Positions 57,127-64,000 of a stretch of 64,000 nt of DNA are shown here, piece after piece. Source of the DNA: Anniella stebbinsi (lineage: Eukaryota > Chordata > Lepidosauria > Squamata > Anniellidae); assembly GCA_029215795.1 (NCBI GenBank), contig JARDYH010000007.1, forward strand, positions 22,331,263 to 22,395,262, read 5' to 3'. The stretch's first letter is position 1, and the number at the start of each line of letters is the position of its first letter. The position numbers were made by a program, and so were the translations under genes. Below the pieces are notes generated by a model. The model was not told the DNA's origin, did no database searches, and saw only the letters and a list, made by a program, of their open reading frames with translations.

Positions 57127-58304
57127 ACTTACCTTCTCGGCACGTCCGGCGCCGGCGGCTACTACCAGCGGGCTCCGCGGCCTACTCTCGAGTAGCGCGC
57201 CGGGTGATGACATCACCCGGCGCGCCACCCTGGAGCAGGCCGCGGAGCCTGCTGGTAGTAGTAGGCGCCGGCGCCGGACGGGAGCCGCCGGGCCGGGCAG
57301 GTAAGGGCCCCCCTCCCCCCTCCCCCCTCCGCGCGCCCCCTCCTCCCCTCCACGCACCCCCTCCTTACCTTTCCGGCCCGGCGGCTCCCGTCCGGCGCCG
57401 GCGCCTACTACTTCCAGCAGGCTCCGCGGCCTGCTCTAGAGTAGTGCGCCGGGTGATGACATCACCCGGCGCGCCATCCTAGAGCAGGCCGCGGAGCCTG
57501 CTGGGAATAGTAGGCGCCGGCGCCGGACGGGAGCCGCCGGGCCGGAAAGGTAAGGGCCCCCCTCCCCCCTCCGCGCGCCCCCTCCTCCCCTCCACGCACC
57601 CCCTCCTTACCTTTCCGGCCCGGCGGCTCCCGTCCGGCGCCGGCGCCTACTACTTCCAGCAGGCTCCGCGGCCTGCTCTAGAGTAGTGCGCCGGGTGATG
57701 ACATCACCCGGCGCGCCATCCTAGAGCAGGCCGCGGAGCCTGCTGGGAATAGTAGGCGCCGGCGCCGGACGGGAGCCGCCGGGCCGGAAAGGTAAGGGCC
57801 CCCCTCCCCCCTCCGCGCGCCCCCTCCTCCCCTCCACGCACCCCCTCCTTACCTTTCCGGCCCGGCGGCTCCCGTCTGGCGCCGGCGCCTACTACTTCCA
57901 GCAGGCTCCGCGGCCTGCTCTAGAGTAGCGCGCCGGGTGATGACATCACCCGGCGCGCCATCCTAGAGCAGGCCGCGGAGCCTGCTGGGAATAGTAGGCG
58001 CCGGCGCCGGACGGGAGCCGCCGGGCCGGAAAGGTAAGGGCCCCCCTCCCCCCTCCCCCCTCCGCGCGCCCCCTCCTCCCCTCCACGCACCCCCTCCTTA
58101 CCTTCCCGGCACGGTGGCTCCCGTCCGGCGCCGGCGCCTACTACTACCAGCAGGCTCCGCGGCCTGCTCTAGAGTAGCGCGCCGGGTGATGACATCACCC
58201 GGCGCGCCACCCTAGAGCAGGCCGCGGAGCCTGCTAGTAGTAGTAGGCGCCGGCGCCGGACGGGAGCCACCGGGCCGAGAAGGTAAGTGCCCCCCTCCTC
58301 CCCC
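57127..58304. repeat. Five-unit tandem array of about 190-bp palindromes
   Basis: The palindrome centres GGGTGATGACATCACCC start at 57202, 57451, 57693, 57935 and 58184: spacings 249, 242, 242 and 249. Each unit runs from CCTTACCTTTCCGG to CCGGAAAGGTAAGG (units 2-5 near 57363-57556, 57605-57798, 57847-58040, 58096-58287). The arms carry GTCCGGCGCCGGCGCC and CCGCGGCCTGCTCTAGAG with their inverses. C-rich spacers of about 49-56 bp (CCCTCCGCGCGCCCC) separate them. The three middle units are almost identical; the first and last differ more. Confidence 0.95.
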
Positions 58305-58541
58305 CCCCGCTGTCCACTTTCATCGGCGGGCGCCCGCTGGCGCCCGCCAATGGAAGCGGCGGTGGGCGCCAGTGGGCGCCCGCCGATCCGCCGATCCGCC
58401 GAACCGGTTCGGAGCTTTTTCGGACCGGTTCGGATTGGATCGGCCGATCCAGCTGCGGGATCGGAAATCGGATAATTTATCCGATTTCCCACTGGACCGG
58501 ACTCGGATCGTGGATCGGGTCCGATCCAGTGCACATCCCTA

Positions 58542-58549
58542 GTAAGCAG
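58542..58549. repeat. hAT target-site duplication, right copy
   Basis: An exact repeat of GTAAGCAG at 56720-56727. Confidence 0.93.
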
Positions 58550-59659
58550 ACCCTTTTTTTTCTTAAACTAACAAATAGTCACAATCCCTTCTACAAAGCA
58601 CACTGATTAGAGCGCTCCTGGTAAAGCATGCACTATTAGAAGTTAGGCCTGCCACTTGCTCAGCTACACTTGACCACATATTCTGCATTTAGAGAAAAAC
58701 AACAACAACAAAAGATGCTGTTTTGGAAGGATGAATGTCTGCCTTTCTAAAGCCCAAATTGGGAATGAAACCTCATGCTTCATTTCTGGTGCCTCTGGAA
58801 AGAATCCATCATCATCTTGGGAAGCACCAAAACTGGTTTGAAGTAGGCCAGTTCAGCTTGTGTGTTGGCTTTGTCCAAATCTGATGCACATTACATCCCT
58901 CAAAGATGTTCCAAGGAATCTTGGGAACAATTTGTGAAGGAGTTAAAATTCCCAACAGAGGAATATGACGTGGTCCCACAGAACTACATAACCATAGAAC
59001 TGAATGAATGAAAACGATATAAAATAGATTCAAATTATTTTGAATCCATAATGTAGAAAATGTCCCCTTAAGAGTCAGAGAAGTCAGAGACAAGCAAGTT
59101 CCCAGCTTTTTTTATTTTTGAAAATAAAATAGCATTTTCTGTTAACCCCGCTTTTGCCAGAAGTGTTATATCAATTATTCTATGCTCCTGTTTTAATATA
59201 CTTTAGATAGCCTTAATTTCCTGTGTTGCTTGTGATAAAATGAAAGGAGGTTTTAGATTATATTCTAAAGGACAATTTCCTTTCACATTTTACAGCGCTG
59301 AAGTTTTCATCAAGACTTTTTTGAAAGACGTCTCTGTTTGGCTTTTTTCAAAGTCTATAAAGTAGAAAGCATTAACTTTCAATGGTGATAAACTACCATG
59401 ACTGAAGTCCAGTGTATTAACACTTGAAGCTGATAACAGTATTGGCCAAGGGTTGTGTGGGTTTGCCATTTACCATTCTTTTATTTAAAACAACCCCCAT
59501 CAAATGAAAACATCCACACAGTCCTCCCCTCACACACACACACAACCCCCAAACATAGCTGTTGCTGTTTCTGGAATGTCCAGGGGAGGATGTCATGAGG
59601 CAATTTTTTCCATGAGCATTTCACAAAGAGACTGTCTGCAGATCATCTGAGAGATACAC
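58550..59659. other. Stretch without gene; candidate conserved non-coding block
   Basis: 58840-58900 (CAAATCTGATGCACATTACA) resembles 14385-14415 and may be repeat-derived. 59100-59470 is AT-rich and free of visible repeats, with ATTA/TTTAAT cores, so it could be unique regulatory DNA; weak. Confidence 0.35.
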
Positions 59660-59863
59660 TTACTACTAGTCCTGATAGCTATATGCTACCAAGAGTAAGT
59701 CTATGTACACAAGTTGCTGGGGAACATGGGTTGGAAGGTGCTGTTCCACTTGTGTCCTGCTTGTGGGTTTTCCATGGGCAGATGGTTTGTGACTGTGTGA
59801 ACAGAATGCTGGACAAGATGGACCCTTGATTTGATTCAGCACGGCTCTGCTTATGTTCTTATG
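59660..59863 (+). repeat. CR1-like LINE 3' end with octamer-like tail
   Basis: TACTAGTCCTGATAGCTATA, GTTGCTGGGGAACATGGG, CTGTGTGAACAGAATGCTGG and GATTCAGCACGGCTCTGC end in TTATGTTCTTATGA, the clearest octamer-like terminus of this family here. Confidence 0.7.
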
Positions 59864-60433
59864 ATATTTTTTTTCAAATGCAAACTTAAATAGACATAAG
59901 ATCTCAGGCTTTAGAAATATTATATAAGAAGCCAAACAGGAGTCTGCAAGTAATATGTGTGCGAATGAAAATGAATACAGATAAATGACATTAATTCAGT
60001 GCCTCGTTCCCTTTTTCTAAATGCCTATTAAAAAAACATATCTCTTCTGATTAAAATGAAGACAAACCAATCTGTTTCATTCCTAGACTAACTGCAAACC
60101 TCAATCTTTGTGTAAGTGTTGTAGCATGACTGTTCAATATTAAAGCAGGTACTTAACACATTTAGGATTGGCGGAAAGTGTTTGGGAAGGATAAAAGCTT
60201 AACAAACTAATTCAGGAAAGAATCATATTTATCTGAGCCAATTTCTATAACTTGACATTTTTATGATTTACTTCTAAGCTGCTAAAACAGCTTTTTCTTC
60301 ATGGTTTGTCTGATTTTCTGGATACACTGCTTAATCCATACTGGAGGAAAATTTGTGTGTGTGTGTGTTACAATTATTACTGAAGCAAGCCTGCTTCCCA
60401 CCATACCAGTATGGCTTGGGCGGGCACAGCATT
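59864..60433. other. Stretch without recognised gene
   Basis: A short (TG)n is at 60353-60368. Frames at 60282-60621 show no domain. Confidence 0.4.
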
Positions 60434-60791
60434 TGTGGGCAGGAAGGATGGGGAAGAGATTCCACACATTCAGACAGCACATGCATGGTGTGAGGGTGGC
60501 AATGCCTATAAAGGCAAGCCTCCCCAACAACCCAGCTCCCACCCTCCCTCTCTATAGCCAGTATGGGATTAGCCGGTCACTTCCTTGGGAAGAGCTGAGT
60601 AGGTATTTTACCTGTCACTGATTGGCTTTTGTGTATAGTTTATTTTCCTAGTTCATCCTGGAATTACCTGTTAGCAGAGGGTGAGTAAACAGGCTGATTG
60701 GTATGGGCAGGGTTGTGCGGGAATTTTGGAATATTAGAATAGGTTTGGTGAGCACTCTATGGTACCTCTATGGTGATTGGCAAGTTCGGAG

Positions 60792-60796
60792 GTCTG
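60792..60796. repeat. Solo LTR target duplication, left copy
   Basis: GTCTG here is repeated at 61270-61274. Confidence 0.75.
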
Positions 60797-61269
60797 TGTT
60801 GTGAGTCAGTTATGACAGAGATAAGGAACAGCTGAGCCAGGGAGTGTTTGGGGTGTGATACTTCATAGAAGCTGGCGGAGACTGACTGGGCTTCAGGCTA
60901 GCTGACGCTAATGGCTCATTAATCCCCGTCCCATAAAAGTCTGGACAGAGCTCAGCCAAAGGGCTGAAAGCAATGACTGTCTTGGATGTCTGTACCTTTG
61001 TTCCATGCTTCTCAGCTCTATGCCTTTGATTCAAGCCTGGATTCTGACCCTTGGACTGTGTCTCAACTATTCTCCTGTGTGCTCCTGAAACCTTGGGCTT
61101 GCCTGTACGTATCCTGACCCTGTGGACCAGCTTGCTGACTACGCTTCAATGCCTTGCAATTACAATACTGCTATTTGGACATCAAACGGCAACTTTGGCT
61201 TTTGAGTGATGGACTGGATTACTGACTTCAGACCTGGACATTCCTAAGTGGCATCCTTGAAACATGACA
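60797..61269 (+). mobile_element. Solo LTR (probably Ty3/gypsy-type), 473 bp
   Basis: The block starts TGTTGTGAGTCAG and ends AAACATGACA, so it has the TG..CA ends of LTRs. It is bracketed by a 5-bp duplication (GTCTG). A CATAAAAG TATA-like word lies near 60937. The body is rich in CTGGAC/CTTTGG words. It carries no coding sequence; a solo LTR forms when the two LTRs of a full element recombine. The strand is taken from the TATA-like word and is tentative. An endogenous retroviral origin cannot be excluded. Confidence 0.65.
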
Positions 61270-61274
61270 GTCTG
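61270..61274. repeat. Solo LTR target duplication, right copy
   Basis: An exact repeat of GTCTG at 60792-60796. Confidence 0.75.
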
Positions 61275-61741
61275 CTCCTTGGGGGCTGTGCAGCTCTCAT
61301 GTCAGGATATGGATTGCCTTTGGGGATCTTCCTGTCTCACCTACTCAGAGCTGTGTGGCACCAGCAGGAGTGATGCAGGGTGATGTCCCTCCATTTACAT
61401 AAAGTGTAGCTTATGAAAGGGGACAGGTTTACCTGACTCCTGACCTTGGCAGAATGGCTTGCCCATAAACCAGGCTAGTGGCCTGTAGAAAGGATTTAAT
61501 TGATTCCCACACTTTCACATGCAGATCCAGGGAAGGGTGAATTACCTGCTTTAGTAAAGAGGCCCTAATTTATTCCAAGCTCTGGTGTCTGTGTCGTTAT
61601 TTCCTCAGTCCCTTCTCTACCCGCAAGCATCTCATACATTGTCTATGATACACCTAAAGATGTGTGAGATCAGATTTGAGAATGAACTTCACAAAATTGT
61701 ACGATGCACCAGTCAGCTCTGGAAATTGTATGGCTGCCATA

Positions 61742-61803
61742 AAAGAAAGGAAGGAAGGAAGAAAAGAAGGAGGGGAGAGAGGAAGGAAGGAAGGAAGGAA
61801 GGA
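61742..61803. repeat. (GGAA)n purine-rich microsatellite
   Basis: Imperfect GGAA/GAAG units, about 60 nt, all purines on the plus strand; this explains the KEGRKKRRRG-like peptide. Confidence 0.95.
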
Positions 61804-62169
61804 GGAAAAGGATGTTGCAAATGCTCATGAAAAACTGATTTAAATCTTCCCTAGCAATTTCATAAATGCAAAATGGAAGCAAACAAATAATATTTGCCAT
61901 GGTACAAATATGTAGAAACCACCTGAAAAATTCCTTTCATCTTAACTTCCCCCTAAATTCTTTAGATTCCCTACCACAATAGGAGCTCCCAAATTCTCTT
62001 GAAATTCCACTGTGCTTCCCTCATATCAGATTTTAGACTGTAAACTCTTTGCGTAAGGACCTGTTCTCCTGTACTCAGTAATATATATTGGTTAGTGGAT
62101 TTGGCATGGATTGGGGACTGGATCCAATTTAGGGGTAGTTGAATCTGTCATTTCTTTTTAATCTCAAGG
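61804..62169. other. Stretch without recognised feature
   Basis: No gene seen. Confidence 0.4.
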
Positions 62170-62256
62170 GATTGGACCCAGATTTAGTCATACTTAAAGT
62201 ACAGCCATTAAGATCAATGATCCCTACTCTAAGTTTGACTACATCTAAATCCAATC
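62170..62256. mobile_element. Palindromic MITE, second copy of the 4089 family
   Basis: GATTGGACCCAGATTTAGTC and GACTACATCTAAATCCAATC are inverted ends, with CCTACTCTAAGTTTG matching 4089-4225. Confidence 0.55.
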
Positions 62257-64000
62257 AAGGACATTTTGTTCTGTTAACAAAGACATTTGTGCATTTCAGT
62301 AAGTTCTTATCAGAAATAAGCCAAATAAAATTATGAGCTATCTGCACTGGCCAAGTTTGATAGGCAGATGTGGAATACAGCTATTCCTAGCATGGGGTGG
62401 ACCATGTCATACCTGCCTGCTAGATAGCTGTAAAAAATGAGAAGCCTCAAATCAAATTCAGACTTCTAAAAACTGAGCACTCAAAGCTGGATGGACAAAT
62501 ATGTCACTTTCACTTTCTTCCACACGTGATTTTTTCCCCTTCTTCTGTCCTGTTGATGGAAAAAAATTGTGAATTTTGGAATTCTTCCTTTCTTTTGTCT
62601 TGGACAATTCTGCAATTTGTGCACATTTCTAAGCAATTTGTACAAGTTATGTCCAAATTTGCACAAATTTACACATTTGCACAATTTGCATAGCTTTGGC
62701 AGCAAGTTTACTCCGCTGACTCAGAAATTTGCACAAATTGCAGAACCTTCCAAAAATGCACAAAAAGCTTCCTGGAATTCAGAGAACAGCTCATCTCGCA
62801 GAAACAATGAACGACGTATACGCCAAAGAACCCTGCCAAACCCCCAAATAACCGGATTCCCCAGTAATGAACATCCCTGGTTGACTGATCCTGAGAACCT
62901 GGTTATATGATGGCCCCAGTCTTGGTAAATTTCTTGTATGGTGGTCTTGGGAACATGCTCAGGGGAACATGGATGTACAGTAAAAGAGATTTTATGGAAC
63001 TGTCTTTTATAACAGTGATGAAGAAACAAAACAATCCAATTACACTATCTTTCAAATGCAGCCTGTGAATCTGTTTGCCTGTGCCCAGATATCTGGGTCA
63101 TTGTTCTTTTATATACAAATAAATGCCACCATTTAGCTATGTTTGTAATGGAGTGGAGCTTGTCATGTATGGAGTCCCCTTACCATAATTTAGGAACAAG
63201 CATGCCTTGGTGATAAAGTTTTAAATAAGGACATTTACCCTGACAGAGAGAAGGGGAGTGAAAGACGCTGCCCCGCGTGTATTATATAATGAGTTGCTAT
63301 TCTCATTTTTCACCTGAAATCAATTGTTTCAGAGCTGCAGCAAACACTGCCTCATCTATACATATACATCATTTTTCCAAAGGATGCTCTAGAGAGGACA
63401 TAGATCAATACGAATTCATTTTTCCTGGTAATGGAAAATATTTGAAATGTTCAGTTATCAGAAACCATAGAGAACTTCAGGGGATGGCATTCTGATGCTT
63501 CTCCCCAAAGTCCAAGACATATGTAAACCTTCAGCGATTGGTACATACTTGAGTAGCATGCTAAAAAGTTAGATGATTTATAGGGATGCAGTTGCAGCCC
63601 TGTGTTAAGGGCTGAACAGAGATTTTGCATTCTGCCATTATAACCAGGAACTGGGTGGGGGGGACATTAAGTACTACAGCTCATACTCTGAAACTCGCTC
63701 AATGGATTAATTTGAAACTCAGCAGTGTGGGAGATGAAGGCTTGTGTTAGGCCCTGGCCAATGATTAGAAGGGAGACAAGACCAAACATTCCTGTTTTCC
63801 CTTCCTTTCCTGGGACTTTTCTCCTGCTACTAGATGGATGTCTATATTTTCCCCAGCTGCCTCCACCAAACAGTTTTACAACAACTGGGTCTTTTGTAGC
63901 TACCTTTACATAGTATAGGCGTTGGCTTCTAGACATGGGGTTCACTTTTACTTTTTCCTACATGTAGTTAAAAAATAATCTCAAATTCTTTCTCTCCCAT
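62257..64000. other. Stretch without recognised gene
   Basis: 62610-62745 holds repeated, partly palindromic TTTGCACAAATT words. 62890-63100 and the remainder look unique. Frames at 62569-62910, 63277-63495 and 63667-63945 show no domain and no promoter or splice context. Confidence 0.4.

Larger units (their letters stand above)
56728..58541. mobile_element. hAT-like element packed with GC-rich palindromes
   Basis: The ends TAGGGGTGTGCAC and (inverted) TAGGGATGTGCAC plus a perfect 8-bp duplication mark a complete 1814-bp hAT-type insertion. No transposase frame is present. The subterminal zones are full of GGATCGG/CCGATCC words. The interior is an array of five palindromes (57127-58304) and smaller hairpins (56874-56934, near 57052-57088, 58463-58489). 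GC and CpG content are extreme compared with the AT-rich flanks. The long GC-rich frames on both strands (for example 56677-57357 minus) are by-products of the palindromes. Confidence 0.93.
60434..61626 (+). repeat. LTR-like repeat family S, copy 5, split by a solo LTR
   Basis: The left part has a TATA-like CCTATAAAGG (60505-60514), CCCACCCTCCCTCTCTATAG and GAGTAGGTATTTTACC. After the solo LTR (60797-61269) it resumes with CTCACCTACTCAGAGC, CATGCAGATCC, a weak AGTAAAGAGGCCC and GTGTCGTTATTTCCTCAG, ending near CTACCCGCA at 61625. AGCAT occurs at 60428-60432 and 61626-61630, a possible 5-bp duplication one base away from a TG start. Confidence 0.5.

Noticed and set aside
56677..57357. 226-aa GC-rich frame as a coding gene
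   Set aside because: Similar long frames occur on both strands of the palindromic array; they result from stop-poor GC-rich sequence.
57127..58304. CRISPR-like array because of regular spacing
   Set aside because: The units are about 190-bp palindromes with conserved spacers in a eukaryotic transposon, not short repeats with unique spacers.
57127..58304. CpG island promoter of a host gene
   Set aside because: The island lies entirely within an element bounded by target duplications, and no adjoining exon is seen.

Overview
The window looks like intergenic DNA from a squamate reptile, probably a lizard. No host protein-coding gene can be supported. The assignment is inferred from the repeat mix: an L1 with a 5'-UTR, ORF1 and ORF2; many L2-clade and CR1-clade LINE 3' ends; an R4/Dong-type LINE relic; tRNA-derived SINE fragments; many short hAT-like elements with 8-bp target duplications; LTR-type repeats; and frequent (AAT)n, (TA)n and (CA)n microsatellites. 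Almost every open reading frame is either a transposon remnant or a chance frame.

Layout. 0-20 kb: LINE 3' ends, SINE fragments and a dense set of inverted-repeat elements, including a 429-bp GC-rich fold-back at 611-1039 and a larger element at 6729-8271. 20161-25666: a near full-length L1 on the minus strand inside a 15-bp target-site duplication, with ORF1 intact and ORF2 broken. 27265-29119: a hAT-like element with a perfect 8-bp duplication, carrying an L2 reverse-transcriptase segment. 29-56 kb: LTR-like repeats, L2/CR1 ends, MITEs, an R4-type endonuclease relic at 43600-43999 and long unique stretches. 56728-58541: a hAT-like element with a perfect 8-bp duplication, filled with five GC-rich palindromes of about 190 bp spaced 242-249 bp apart. 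60.4-61.6 kb: an LTR-like repeat split by a solo LTR with a 5-bp duplication.

How the parts relate. The window is a record of nested insertions. MITEs sit in LINE ends (611-1039, 10852-11171, 46249-46443), a CR1-like end sits in an L2 (45165), an L2 end sits in an LTR-like repeat (36272) and a solo LTR sits in another (60797). The strongest candidate for something undescribed is the 56.7-58.5 kb element: a CpG-dense island made of repeated palindromes, each bordered on both strands by splice-donor-like GGTAAG. All family names come from motif recognition without database searches.
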